A stretch of DNA of 64,000 nt from Bradyrhizobium sp. Ec3.3 (GTDB lineage: Bacteria; Pseudomonadota; Alphaproteobacteria; Rhizobiales; Xanthobacteraceae), in assembly GCF_000472925.1 (NCBI RefSeq), contig NZ_AXAS01000011.1, positions 145,149 through 209,148 on the forward strand. The letters are read 5' to 3'. Both the position numbers and the translations under genes were made by a program. Positions 9,345-18,010 of this stretch are shown here, one piece after another. Numbering within the stretch: the first letter of the stretch is position 1; every line of letters begins with the position of its first letter. The notes beneath the pieces were generated by a model that had not been told where the DNA came from, did not search any database, and saw nothing but the letters and a program-made list of their open reading frames with translations.

Positions 9345-11279
9345 CTAGCCGAACAACCGCAGCATCAGGGCTTTCCCGACTGGCAGCGCCTTGATGCCGC
9401 GATAGGCGCGCACATATTCGCCGGCATAGAACGCCCGGACCGCGTGCACGCGCGTGTCCATGCCCTCTTCGAACCGCACGGCAAAGCCGTTCGTGGTCCG
9501 CCGCACCACGGTAGCCGCGATGGAACGGCCATAGATCTGGCATTCGATCGCGCTGCCGATCGCAGGTGGGTCGGGATCGATCAGCCGCGCGCCGGTGATC
9601 GAGATATCGGCGAGCCGGACGAGGTGCGACTTGCCGCCCTGGCGCAACAGGATGGCCTCGTTGCGGACGAAGCGTTCGGCCTTGCGCTTGCGCGGCTGCT
9701 CGATGCAGACGAAGCAGACCACGGTGAGGATGAACGCGTTGTACAGGCTCCAGGCCAGCGCCAGCCCGCCATAGGCAATGCTCTCGCCGCGCAAATGCAG
9801 GATGAAGGCATAGGCGATCGCCGCGAGCGTGATCAGAAGCGCGGTGCCGTAGAGCCGCAGCAGCGGCCATTCGACGAATTTCTTGTCGCGGTCGCCGCCT
9901 TTGGCAGTGACCTTGAACTTGTGCCCCTTGGGCCTCAGCAGGCCCGTGGTGACGGCCTTCAGCACGGCGGGCGCCGCCACGAGCTGCGACACGTCTGCCA
10001 TCATGGCAAGCGAACGGCCGTGCGACAGCCAGGCCATCGTCAGTCCATGCCAGACGTAGAATGGCAGGAAGAAATGCAAGAGCTCGGCGAGGTCCGCCTG
10101 CACCGCCTTGATGCCGAACAGCAGAAACAGCCAGGGCACGACCAGCCCGAACATCTTGGCGAAATAGACTGTCGTCCAGCTCATGAAGGCGTCGACCAGC
10201 GACAGCCGGTCGATAAGCGGGAGCTTCGATGTCTGCGACAGCGGACTACTGCGGCCGCGCACGATCTGCATGAAGCCGAGACACCAGCGGCCGCGCTGGG
10301 TGATGTATTCCTTCAGGCCCTCCGGCGCGAGCCCGATGGTCAGGCGCTCATTGAGATAGACGGTCTTGAGGCCGCGCTCCTTCAGGCGCAGGGTAACGAG
10401 ATAATCCTCGGTCACCGAGTCGGTCGGGAATCCGCCGATCTGCATCAGCCCGGAATAGCGGATCAGGGACGAAGTCCCGCAGCAGAACGCGACGCCCCAA
10501 GCATCCTTGGCCGGCATCAGGATGTCGAAGAAGAACCGCTGCTCGTCGGGCCACACGTCAGACGCGGCGAGGTTGGTCTGGATCGGATCGGGATTTATGA
10601 AATGCTGCGGCGTCTGCACCACGCCGACGGATGCATCGTCCATCAAGCTGATGGTCCGCGCGAGAAAATCCGGACGCGGCACGAAGTCCGCATCGAGGAC
10701 GGCGATGAAGTCCGGCCGTTCCGGCAGCCCGCCGACATACTTGAGTGCGTGGTTGATGTTGCCCGCCTTGGCATGGCGGTTGTCGGGACGCGTGAGGTAG
10801 TGGCAGCCGAGTTCGCTCGCGAGGTGCCGCAGCCACAGCCGGCGTCCGTCGTCGAGCACCCAGACGCGGTAATTGCCGTACTCCATTCCGGTCGCGCCGA
10901 TGATCGTGCGCTCGAGGATCGATCGCTCCTCGTTGTAGGTGCAGATGAAGACGTCGATCAGCGGCGCCTTCGGATCGGTGGCGCGGCCGTCGACCTCCGT
11001 GGTGCGTCTGGTGGTGCGGCTGAGGAACAGAAGCGACAATGCGACCGCGACCAGCGAAGCCGCTTCCGCCAGCATGAAGGGATAGCCGAAGAAAAAATCC
11101 GCCGTCAGGCCCGGTGGAGGCAGGGTCTTGGTGACGCGCCAGTAGAAGTAGCGCAGCAGGAGGACGAACGACACGCCGGTCAAAAGCGAGCGCGCCAGCG
11201 TGTTGTCACGCCTGAGAAGTGGCACCATCGCCATGAAGGCGCCGAGCGCGAGAAAGCCGGGCGCCAGTGCCGCCATCAT
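9345..11279 (-). CDS. Family 2 glycosyltransferase with PilZ domain, BcsA/BgsA-like polysaccharide synthase
   Basis: This 644-residue inner-membrane processive synthase has two N-terminal membrane segments, a GT-A domain, further C-terminal membrane segments and a PilZ domain. The catalytic signatures of cellulose and beta-glucan synthases are present: DDGRR, DADF (UDP binding), TEDY (general base region) and QRGRW (acceptor site). The PilZ part has both c-di-GMP contacts, RKAER (RxxxR) and DISITGARL (DxSxxG), so second-messenger activation is expected. It overlaps the upstream membrane-fusion gene by 4 bp. The gene order and architecture resemble the bgsBA mixed-linkage beta-glucan genes of Sinorhizobium. 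No BcsB, BcsC or BcsZ gene is adjacent, which argues against a standard cellulose operon. Confidence 0.88.
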   Translation of the reverse strand: MMAALAPGFLALGAFMAMVPLLRRDNTLARSLLTGVSFVLLLRYFYWRVTKTLPPPGLTADFFFGYPFMLAEAASLVAVALSLLFLSRTTRRTTEVDGRATDPKAPLIDVFICTYNEERSILERTIIGATGMEYGNYRVWVLDDGRRLWLRHLASELGCHYLTRPDNRHAKAGNINHALKYVGGLPERPDFIAVLDADFVPRPDFLARTISLMDDASVGVVQTPQHFINPDPIQTNLAASDVWPDEQRFFFDILMPAKDAWGVAFCCGTSSLIRYSGLMQIGGFPTDSVTEDYLVTLRLKERGLKTVYLNERLTIGLAPEGLKEYITQRGRWCLGFMQIVRGRSSPLSQTSKLPLIDRLSLVDAFMSWTTVYFAKMFGLVVPWLFLLFGIKAVQADLAELLHFFLPFYVWHGLTMAWLSHGRSLAMMADVSQLVAAPAVLKAVTTGLLRPKGHKFKVTAKGGDRDKKFVEWPLLRLYGTALLITLAAIAYAFILHLRGESIAYGGLALAWSLYNAFILTVVCFVCIEQPRKRKAERFVRNEAILLRQGGKSHLVRLADISITGARLIDPDPPAIGSAIECQIYGRSIAATVVRRTTNGFAVRFEEGMDTRVHAVRAFYAGEYVRAYRGIKALPVGKALMLRLFG

Positions 11280-12664
11280 GGCGTGGTCTCGTTCCGGCCA
11301 AAGACGACCCGCCCGGTTCGGCCGACAGTGCAGTCGTGAGCGGCGGCATCGGCCGGTGCGACCGTGACGCGATAGGGCTCCTTGTTCAGCGCATCGGGAT
11401 TGATGGCGAGATTGGCGGGCGCACCGGCGGAACCTGTCAGATTGACGACGGTGCCGGAGATCGGCTCGCCGCCGTCATTCGGCTCGAAGGTGGCGTGGTC
11501 GCCGAGCCGCAGCCGGTTATAGACGCTCTCCGTGACGTTGGCGGTGACGACGGCGCCGCTGCAATCGAGCACCTTGAGCAGCGGCTGGCCTGCCTGCACA
11601 TCCTCGCCCGGCGAGGTCATCATCTCCCAGACGCGGCCTGCGACCGGCGTCTTGATGTTGGCTTCGGAGAGGTCTGTGAAGCGGATCTCCTCCGTGATGA
11701 TCTCGTTCGCAAGCCAGGCGATCTCCGTGTCGATACGCATCAGATCGGCTTCCAGGTCCTTGGCGCGCTGGCGCATCTCCTCCTCGCGCTGCACCGAGCT
11801 TGGCCGGTCGTTGTAGCTGTCGCCGAGGAACGAGCCGCTTTGCGCCGCGGTCAGCTCGACCTTGGCCGCATCCAGTCGCTTGCGCGCGCCGAGCTCGGTC
11901 TGCTGCGCAACCGAAAGCTCACGCGTCAGCCGCGCGAGCTCGACCGTGGAGATGTTGCCGGATTTCGCCAGCGATGAGGCGCGATCCACCGCTGCGCTCG
12001 CTTCCTCGCGCCGCGCCGCCGCTGCCTCGATCGAGGTCTGGATCTCGGCGATGCGTGCCTCGAGCTGCAGGACGCGTCCATTCTTGAACTGCTCGGCCTG
12101 CCGCGCGAGGTCCTGCTGTGCTGCCTGTGCCGTCGCCAGCTTGGCCGCGAGAGACGGTCGCTCGTTTTCCAGCCGCGATTTCTGCCGCCGAAGGTCATCG
12201 AGTCGCGTACGATCACTGCGCGGGTTGACCACCCGCAGCACGACCGCGTCGGCGTCAAGCCGAGCCCGATCCTTGATGGGATCGGAGGCTGCGACGATGC
12301 GTCCACCGATCGGCGCACGCAGGGTGACGAGGCGGGAGTTCAGCACGGCTTCGACGCTGGAGTTCTGCAGCATGGCGCGCAGCGGCAGCCAGCCGAACAC
12401 GGCAATCACGGCAAGGCCGGCTGCGATCTTCAAGCCCCGCCACAAATACGGCCAGCGTGACGCCGGTTCCGCGGCCTCCATCCGGGCAGCGGGTTCCTGC
12501 GGATGTTCCTCGTCGGCAAATAGGCGTTCCTGCAGCGCCTGCTGCAAGCTCCTGGCATCCGAACTCCTTGCATCCGAACTCCTGGCTTCGGGGGCACTTT
12601 CTGCCTCGCGCGCGGGGGTCGGGGATGTATCACTGGCGGAAATTGCTCGAGACCGGTCCATCAT
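11276..12664 (-). CDS. HlyD-like membrane fusion protein, partner of the PilZ glycosyltransferase
   Basis: This is a periplasmic adaptor of 462 residues. It has a disordered acidic N-terminus, one membrane helix (AAGLAVIAVFGWLPLRAML, about residues 80-100) and a barrel-sandwich half beginning LRAPIGGRIVAASD. A long coiled coil follows (about residues 150-320, rich in RRE, AQQ and ARR) and then the second half, INTPVAGRVWEM-like (here IKTPVAGRVWEM). Proteins of this shape pair with polysaccharide synthases such as Alg44 or BgsB. The stop overlaps the synthase start as ATGA, so the two are co-translated. Two adjacent ATG codons (12664 and 12661) could start it. Confidence 0.85.
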   Translation of the reverse strand: MMDRSRAISASDTSPTPAREAESAPEARSSDARSSDARSLQQALQERLFADEEHPQEPAARMEAAEPASRWPYLWRGLKIAAGLAVIAVFGWLPLRAMLQNSSVEAVLNSRLVTLRAPIGGRIVAASDPIKDRARLDADAVVLRVVNPRSDRTRLDDLRRQKSRLENERPSLAAKLATAQAAQQDLARQAEQFKNGRVLQLEARIAEIQTSIEAAAARREEASAAVDRASSLAKSGNISTVELARLTRELSVAQQTELGARKRLDAAKVELTAAQSGSFLGDSYNDRPSSVQREEEMRQRAKDLEADLMRIDTEIAWLANEIITEEIRFTDLSEANIKTPVAGRVWEMMTSPGEDVQAGQPLLKVLDCSGAVVTANVTESVYNRLRLGDHATFEPNDGGEPISGTVVNLTGSAGAPANLAINPDALNKEPYRVTVAPADAAAHDCTVGRTGRVVFGRNETTP

Positions 12665-12707
12665 GAACAGTCACCTTGCTGACTGGTGGCAATGGAACCG
12701 AGTAATG

Positions 12708-12723
12708 CCCAGGCAGGCCTGGG
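12708..12723. promoter_or_regulatory. Short palindrome upstream of the synthase operon
   Basis: CCCAGGC-AG-GCCTGGG is a perfect 7-bp inverted repeat with a 2-nt spacer, about 45 bp upstream of the fusion-protein start. It could be an operator or part of a 5' leader hairpin. No matching regulator is recognised. Confidence 0.3.
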
Positions 12724-12946
12724 GTGCCCGGTTGTCCTCGATTAAGCGGCGGCTGCCTTTCTAACGGGTAAACTTCGGCGTGGGGTTTGGTGCAAATGCG
12801 CCGTAAGGTTTATGAGTGCCGAATTTTCCTCGCCAACACCCGCCGCGGCTCTCCGACGCAGCGGCCTGTCTTGCGGCGCGACGGCGTCGCCATACTTTGA
12901 TTGCGCCGGCTGAAGGCTTGGCCACGGCCGGCTCACGGAGGCGGCC

Positions 12947-13882
12947 ATGAACTATCTTCGCACGGCAATTCTCCTCGCAGGCCTCACCGCCCTGTTCATG
13001 GGCGTCGGCTATCTCATCGGCGGCGCCACTGGGGCCATGATCGCGCTGGTCATCGCGGCGGCGACCAATCTCTTCACCTACTGGAACTCCGACCGCATGG
13101 TGCTCTCGATGTACGGAGCCCATGAGGTCGACCGCGCCAGCGCGCCGGAACTCGTCGGTCTCGTCGCCGAGCTTGCGGGCCGTGCCGGGCTACCGATGCC
13201 GCGCGTGTTTGTGATGGACGAGCCGCAGCCCAACGCGTTCGCCACGGGTCGCAATCCGCAGAATGCCGCGGTTGCCGTCACTGCCGGCTTGATGCATCAG
13301 CTCAGCCGCGAGGAGCTCGCCGGCGTGATCGCGCACGAGCTTGCGCACGTCAAAAACCACGACACGCTGCTCATGACCATCACCGCGACGGTCGCGGGCG
13401 CGATCTCGATGCTGGCACAGTTCGGCATGTTCTTCGGCGGCCATCGCAACAGTAATTCCGGCCCCGGCATCGTCGCCTCGATCCTGATGATGATCGTGGC
13501 GCCGCTCGCTGCAATGCTGGTGCAGATGGCGATCAGCCGCACCCGCGAATATGCCGCCGACGATCTCGGCGGCCGCATCGTCGGCCAGCCGATGTGGCTC
13601 GCATCCGCGCTTGTCAAGATCGAGAATGCCGCACATCAGGTGCCGAACTTCGACGCGGAGCGCAATCCTGCGACGGCGCACATGTTCATCATCAATCCGC
13701 TGTCGGGGCACGGCGTCGACAGTCTCTTCGCTACCCATCCCTCGACGCAGAACCGCATCGACGCGCTGCAGCAGCTCGCGGCCGAGCTCGGCGCGAACGG
13801 GGCGCCATCGCTCGGCGCCAACGAAAACTATCCGCCGCAAAGTCCATGGGGCCGCTCGTCCAGGCGCGGACCGTGGGGATGA
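12947..13882 (+). CDS. htpX: Zinc metalloprotease HtpX
   Basis: This membrane-bound M48 family protease takes part in quality control of inner-membrane proteins. Two N-terminal membrane segments (about residues 5-50) precede the catalytic motif [11 protein letters not shown], with H130, E131 and H134, followed by another hydrophobic pair and [13 protein letters not shown], which supplies the third zinc ligand. The 311-residue length and C-terminal [17 protein letters not shown] are typical of HtpX. The ATG follows CACGGAGGCGGCC, a good ribosome site. The gene is divergent from the polysaccharide synthase pair. Confidence 0.96.
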   Translation: MNYLRTAILLAGLTALFMGVGYLIGGATGAMIALVIAAATNLFTYWNSDRMVLSMYGAHEVDRASAPELVGLVAELAGRAGLPMPRVFVMDEPQPNAFATGRNPQNAAVAVTAGLMHQLSREELAGVIAHELAHVKNHDTLLMTITATVAGAISMLAQFGMFFGGHRNSNSGPGIVASILMMIVAPLAAMLVQMAISRTREYAADDLGGRIVGQPMWLASALVKIENAAHQVPNFDAERNPATAHMFIINPLSGHGVDSLFATHPSTQNRIDALQQLAAELGANGAPSLGANENYPPQSPWGRSSRRGPWG

Positions 13883-14052
13883 GACCAGTTGGCTCAGCCG
13901 TCGCAGATGTGCCGTGATGGCGTCACAATTGATGCGGGAAACCAGCCATTCAACCTCGCATTGGTGACGGTGTTCGAGCTCTGCGTCCGCGATTTACGCT
14001 TATCCTTGTCCCAAAAGACTCTTGCGCTTTGTCGCGCATTGATTCACACCAA

Positions 14053-14080
14053 TGCGACTCGCCTTTTTCGGCGAGTCGCA
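14053..14080 (+). terminator. Strong hairpin between htpX and a small membrane protein
   Basis: TGCGACTCGCC and GGCGAGTCGCA form a perfect 11-bp stem around TTTTTC. There is no T-tract after it. It lies about 170 bp past the htpX stop and 57 bp before the next start, so it may end a longer htpX transcript. Confidence 0.5.
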
Positions 14081-14136
14081 GGCCGGACGGCTTGCCGGGT
14101 GTGACAATTGTTTAAACGTAATTGCCGGAGGTGCGC

Positions 14137-14313
14137 ATGTTGCACATGAACCGGTCCGTGCGGGATGAGGCAGCTTCGCACGAGAGTTTTCTGGTCAATG
14201 CGGAAGGCGCGCTCCTTCTGACGTCCTTCGCACTTGCTGCAATCGGCTGGTGTTGTCTGCTGGCAATGTGGCTGACGAGGGCGCTTTCTTGGGCGTCTGA
14301 CTGGGCGACCTGA
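14137..14313 (+). CDS. Small membrane protein, unknown function
   Basis: This 58-residue frame starts at an ATG with GGAGG 5 bp upstream. It encodes one clear hydrophobic helix (ALLLTSFALAAIGWCCLLAMWL, written in parts: ALLLTSFALAAIG then WCCLLAMWL) flanked by a polar N-terminus. I recognise no family. The ribosome site and the membrane helix make it a plausible gene; it is not long enough to be sure. Confidence 0.5.
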   Translation: MLHMNRSVRDEAASHESFLVNAEGALLLTSFALAAIGWCCLLAMWLTRALSWASDWAT

Positions 14314-14450
14314 GGCCGGCACAACCGAGATTGTGGTCGGCTTTGTGAGCTGGCGCACACAAGATCGTCTCCGCCGGTGCTAACACCGGCCCAGACCTCA
14401 AGCGTCTGAAAGGGGATGCGTGGCCGGCCTGTTGCCGGCGACGGCTGACG

Positions 14451-15092
14451 ATGACCAGATTAGCTGCGCCATTGTTGATCGTGTCGGGCATTCTCGTCGG
14501 ATTGTCGTTGCACACCGTCGTCAATTGCGGCGATGCTAACGAGCCCGACGTCTGCTCGGCCGTGATCGGCTTCAGCCCGTTCCGCGGCTCGCTGATCGCG
14601 TTCGCCTATGAGGGGCGCGGCCGCATCGCGCTGCGGCACGGCGACGCCAAACGGGCGATCGTCGATTTCGACCAGGCCATTCATCTCAACCCGAACCGCG
14701 CCGCCACCTTCCGCGACCGCGGCCTGGCCCACCGGCAGAACGGCGAACTGGATCTGGCGGTCGCCGACTACGACCAGGCAATCGCGCTCGATCCGAAGCT
14801 TGCGGCGTCGTATTCCGAGCGGGGGCTCGCCCTTGCGGCCAGGGGCGATCTCCAGCGCGCAATCCTGAGCTACAACACCGCCATCCGCCTCGCGCCCAAT
14901 GATCCGGACGCGCGCGTCAATCGCGCCCTCGCGTTCCTCGCGAGCGGACGGACGGACGATGCCCGCGCCGATTTCGAAGCCGTCCTCGCGCTGCCGGAGC
15001 GCCCCGACGGCGCCGCCCATCAGCTCGCCCGCACCAAGCTCGGCGAGCTGGGCGAACCAAGGCCGACCAACATCTCTGCGCCGCTGCGGTGA
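14451..15092 (+). CDS. TPR-repeat protein, membrane-anchored or secreted
   Basis: The 213-residue protein begins with a hydrophobic segment (LAAPLLIVSGILVGLSLHTVV) followed by a Cys-containing NCGDANEPDVCS stretch. About four tetratricopeptide repeats follow, each carrying the pattern ..G....A..D...AI.L.P. (for example AIVDFDQAIHLNPNRAATF and AVADYDQAIALDPKLAASY). Such proteins act as protein-protein scaffolds; no specific partner is visible. The two Cys residues just after the signal could form a disulfide. It is an isolated gene. Confidence 0.8.
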   Translation: MTRLAAPLLIVSGILVGLSLHTVVNCGDANEPDVCSAVIGFSPFRGSLIAFAYEGRGRIALRHGDAKRAIVDFDQAIHLNPNRAATFRDRGLAHRQNGELDLAVADYDQAIALDPKLAASYSERGLALAARGDLQRAILSYNTAIRLAPNDPDARVNRALAFLASGRTDDARADFEAVLALPERPDGAAHQLARTKLGELGEPRPTNISAPLR

Positions 15093-15118
15093 GTTTTTTG
15101 TGCCGCCTCGGCAGTGCA

Positions 15119-15271
15119 CCCTCTCCCCTTGCGGGAGAGGGTGGCTTCGATGCGCAGCATCGAAGCCGGGTGAGGGGTCTGTCTCCGCGTATTCGACTGC
15201 GTGAGATTCATTCGCGGAGACAACCCCTCATCCGGCGCTTCGCGCCACCTTCTCCCGGAAGGGGAGAAGGG
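15119..15271. repeat. Dispersed palindromic repeat, family A copy 1
   Basis: The unit opens with CCCTCTCCCCTTGCGGGAGA and closes with the inverse TTCTCCCGGAAGGGGAGAA. A middle section holds the inner palindrome GGCTTCGATGCGCAGCATCGAAGCC. Copies 2 and 3 of the same design are at 22363-22472 and 53204-53336. It lies between converging genes. Confidence 0.75.
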
Positions 15272-15288
15272 AAGGCAGCGAGTGTGCC

Positions 15289-15651
15289 TTACGCCTTCTT
15301 TTTCTTCTTCGCGGATTTCTTCTTGGCCACCGGCTGCTCCTTTGCCGGCTTCTTCTCCGCCGCCTGCTGCTTCTCAACCGTCTCGGCGGCCGCACTGGCT
15401 GCGAAGCGCATCGACCTAGCGTAGCTGTCGGCGACGTTGTCGGCGGACATCTGGAGGCGCTTGGCCGCAGTGCTGGCCTGCTCCATGGTGTTCTTCGCGA
15501 TCAGCTTGTAGCGCTCGCGGGCGTCCTTGCCCTTGGCCTTGGCCGCGAGGGTATTTAAGCGATCCCGCCGTTCCTTGGCGCGGGCCATCAGGCCCGTGTG
15601 GAGCTGTCTTGCCAGTTGCCGGATCACGACATCCAGGTCGGCGTCCGCCAT
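15289..15651 (-). CDS. Small helical protein with histone H1-like lysine tail
   Basis: The 120-residue product starts ADADLDVVIRQLARQLHTGL, is predicted to be almost entirely helical, and ends in a Lys/Ala/Pro tail (KKPAKEQPVAKKKSAKKKKK). Tails of this kind are found in bacterial H1-like and nucleoid-associated proteins and may bind nucleic acid. The ATG at 15651 has AAGGGGAC upstream; the longer frame from 15858 runs through the divergent promoter region. I do not recognise a named family. Confidence 0.75.
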   Translation of the reverse strand: MADADLDVVIRQLARQLHTGLMARAKERRDRLNTLAAKAKGKDARERYKLIAKNTMEQASTAAKRLQMSADNVADSYARSMRFAASAAAETVEKQQAAEKKPAKEQPVAKKKSAKKKKKA

Positions 15652-15844
15652 GTCTTTTGTCCCCTTCGTAACGGTCACGATTGTTGCGCGCGGACTATGC
15701 AGATGCCGCATCCGCTTGGCAATGTGAAGGGGCAGGAGGATCGCTTGCACAACTTCGCGCGAGGGCGTGGATCGGCCACGCGCTTCGGCGTAACATCGCC
15801 GCAGGGCACCAGGCCCCACATCAGCGAGCCGGAAGGAGGACCCC

Positions 15845-16138
15845 ATGTATGCCGCCATCCGTCAGGCCAAGGCGAAAAGCGGGAGCGCGGAGGAGCTGGC
15901 GCGCCGCATCAAGGAAGGCGCCGTTCCGATCATCAGCGATGTCGATGGCTTCCGCGCCTATTACGTGGTCTATGCCGGCGACGACACGGTGACCGCGATC
16001 TCCATCTTCGACAAGTTCGAGCAGGCGGAGGAGGCGAACCGGCGCGCGATCGCCTGGATCGAGAAGGATCTGGGCCCGCTACTCGCGGGCCACGCCAGTG
16101 CCGCCGCGGGGCCGGTGATCGTGCATACGCTGGCGTAG
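15845..16138 (+). CDS. Small ABM-like (dimeric alpha/beta barrel) protein
   Basis: The 97-residue protein contains YAAIRQAKAKSGSAEELARRI, VDGFRAYYVVYAGDDTVTAISIF and DKFEQAEEANRRAIAWI, written here as separate segments. This pattern of beta-alpha-beta-beta with an Ala/Glu-rich second helix is that of the antibiotic-biosynthesis-monooxygenase fold and related stress proteins. GGAAGGAGGACCCC before the ATG is a very strong ribosome site. No substrate is predictable. It is divergent from the lysine-tailed protein, sharing a 190-bp promoter region. Confidence 0.75.
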   Translation: MYAAIRQAKAKSGSAEELARRIKEGAVPIISDVDGFRAYYVVYAGDDTVTAISIFDKFEQAEEANRRAIAWIEKDLGPLLAGHASAAAGPVIVHTLA

Positions 16139-16166
16139 GAAACGGTCACTGCGCTCCCGCCCCAAT

Positions 16167-16284
16167 GTCGTCCTGGCGAAAGCCAGGACCCATTCCCCCA
16201 GGGAGTAGTTTTGCGACAATTGTCCGCCACCTTTGTTCACAGCGAACGCCGGTGGTAATGGGTCCTGGCTTTCGCCAGGACGAC
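16167..16284. repeat. Long inverted repeat, 28-bp arms
   Basis: The arm GTCGTCCTGGCGAAAGCCAG (first 20 bases) at 16167-16194 recurs as a perfect reverse complement at 16257-16284. Each arm is also a hairpin in itself (CCTGGCGAAAGCCAGG). The spacer is 62 bp. It is typical of non-coding dispersed elements and lies between converging genes. Confidence 0.7.
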
Positions 16285-16331
16285 CACCAAAAATGTGTCT
16301 CGTGCAAACTGCAACAAATGCAGCCGCCGCT

Positions 16332-17777
16332 TCACAACTCCCGCGCATTCGAGAACGCGAAACTCGACACCCGCCTTGTCGTCTCATCCAAAATAAGCGT
16401 GCGCGTGATCGGCGGCTCGGCGCGCTGGGCGCAGTTTTCGCGTTCGCAGAGGCGGCAGTTGACGCCGATCGGCGTGCCCTCGGCCTTCTCAAGATCCATG
16501 CCGGCGGCGTAGACGAGGCGCGAAGCGTGGCGGATCTCGCAGCCCAGACCAATGGCAAAGCGCGGCTGCGGCAGAGGGTGGGGCGCGACGGGCCGGCGCA
16601 CCATCTGCGCGATCGAGAAGTAGCGCGTGCCGTCGGGGAGCTCGATGACCTGCTTCAGAAGCCGGTCCGGCGTGTCGAAGGTCGAATGCACGTTCCACAG
16701 GGGGCAAGTGCCGCCGAACTTCGAGAACGGGAAGGTGCCGGAGGAGAAGCGTTTTGAGACGTTGCCGGCATTGTCGACGCGGAGCAGGAAGAACGGGATG
16801 CCGCGTGCGTTCGGCCTCTGCAGGGTGGTGAGGCGATGGCAGACCTGCTCGAAGCCGGAATTGAAGCGCTGCGCCAGCACGTGGATGTCGTAGTTCAGCG
16901 CGTCCGCTGCGGCCAGGAATGGCTGGTAGGGCATCATCACGCTAGCTGCGAAATAATTCCCGAGCGTAATGCGGAACAGGCGTCGCGGCGCATCGTCCAG
17001 CGGCCCGGCGCGGCCGATGATGGTTTCGAGATGCTGGGTGCATTCGCCGAGCCCGAGCTGGAACGCAAGCTGGAACGCGCGGCCGGGCGGATCGACGAGC
17101 TCGGAGATCAGGAGCTGGCGGCGATGGCGGTCGAAGCGCCGCAAGGTCTCGCGCATCACGTCGACCGGCATGATGCGGGTCTGAACCGAATGCTTTTCGC
17201 GCAAGCGCGTCACGAGGGCGGCATAGAGCCCTTCGGCCGGCACGTTCAGTTCGTCGCGCAGGGCTTCGGCGGCCTGCTCGAGCTCTGGAAAATAATTGCG
17301 GTTGGCCTCGATCAGTTCGCGCACGCGCTCGACCGGATTGGCCTCATAGCGCGTGCCGACGTCGCGGTCGGCCATCTGCGCCGCGGCCAGCGTCTCGCCC
17401 TGGCGCGCCTCGGTATAGGCGGCATAGAGCCGTTGCAGCGCATGGGTGACGCCGGGACAGAGCTCGGCGAGGTCGCGCAGCTCCTGCTTGGGGACGTCGA
17501 TCTGGCGGAACAGCGGATCGGAAAAGATCTCGTTCAGCTCGGCGAAGAAGCGGTCCTCGTCGGCGGTCGCAAGATCCCGCAGGTCGAGATCGTAGGTCTC
17601 GGCCAGCCGCAGCAGGATCTGGGCGGTCACCGGGCGCTGGTTGCGCTCGATCAGGTTGATGTAGCTCGGTGAGATCCCGAGCCCCTCGGCGATCTGGGTC
17701 TGCGACAGCCCCAATTGCTGCCGGATCCGCCGGAAGCGCGGGCCGACGAACAGTTTCTTCCCGGAATCGGTGGCCAT
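16332..17777 (-). CDS. XRE-family ScfR/RamB-type regulator of acyl-CoA and glyoxylate metabolism
   Basis: The 481-residue protein has an N-terminal helix-turn-helix (QIAEGLGISPSYINLIERNQ, about residues 27-46). A central region related to IrrE/ImmA follows (RAFQLAFQLGLGE; the metal HExxH is degraded, as in this subfamily) and then a C-terminal domain with a cysteine set, CRLCERENC. This is the architecture of RamB, PrpR and ScfR, which sense short-chain acyl-CoAs and control the glyoxylate shunt or methylcitrate cycle. It is divergent from aceA, which strongly suggests it regulates that gene. The 233-bp shared region contains a RamB-like repeat. Confidence 0.9.
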   Translation of the reverse strand: MATDSGKKLFVGPRFRRIRQQLGLSQTQIAEGLGISPSYINLIERNQRPVTAQILLRLAETYDLDLRDLATADEDRFFAELNEIFSDPLFRQIDVPKQELRDLAELCPGVTHALQRLYAAYTEARQGETLAAAQMADRDVGTRYEANPVERVRELIEANRNYFPELEQAAEALRDELNVPAEGLYAALVTRLREKHSVQTRIMPVDVMRETLRRFDRHRRQLLISELVDPPGRAFQLAFQLGLGECTQHLETIIGRAGPLDDAPRRLFRITLGNYFAASVMMPYQPFLAAADALNYDIHVLAQRFNSGFEQVCHRLTTLQRPNARGIPFFLLRVDNAGNVSKRFSSGTFPFSKFGGTCPLWNVHSTFDTPDRLLKQVIELPDGTRYFSIAQMVRRPVAPHPLPQPRFAIGLGCEIRHASRLVYAAGMDLEKAEGTPIGVNCRLCERENCAQRAEPPITRTLILDETTRRVSSFAFSNAREL

Positions 17778-17824
17778 CAGCGCTTCTCCAGAGCCGGTAG
17801 GGACAGATTCGCTGACCCATATTT

Positions 17825-17841
17825 TTTACAAACTTTACAAA
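17825..17841. promoter_or_regulatory. Candidate RamB/ScfR operator between regulator and aceA
   Basis: TTTACAAACTTTACAAA is a tandem of two TTTACAAA units 9 bp apart. On the other strand it reads AAAGTTTGTAAA, one base from the RamB site AAAGTTTGCAAA known in Corynebacterium. It lies 48-64 bp upstream of the regulator start, so autoregulation is likely as well as control of aceA. Confidence 0.6.
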
Positions 17842-18010
17842 ATAACAACCGTGACATGTTCTTATGTTACATGACATCACCATTCAAATACAAGCCTACT
17901 ATACGAGCTAGGGATTCTCGCGTTTAGCTCTCACCACGCATTTCGCAATGCACTGTCAAAAATGTCGACAACCAACACTGCAGTTTGTCGCGAGCCAAGG
18001 GATCACGGAT

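Noticed and set aside
9265..9870. N-terminal extension of the lytic transglycosylase frame
   Set aside because: It overlaps the glycosyltransferase C-terminus on the same strand, and the enzyme has a good signal peptide starting at 9264.
9312..11339. Long plus-strand open frame of 675 codons
   Set aside because: It is opposite the glycosyltransferase gene, has no ribosome site or family motif, and its composition is that of an antisense shadow in GC-rich DNA.
13883..14136. tRNA or small RNA gene downstream of htpX
   Set aside because: The hairpin at 14053-14080 is the only structure; no cloverleaf or T-loop (GGTTCGAATC-like) sequence is visible.
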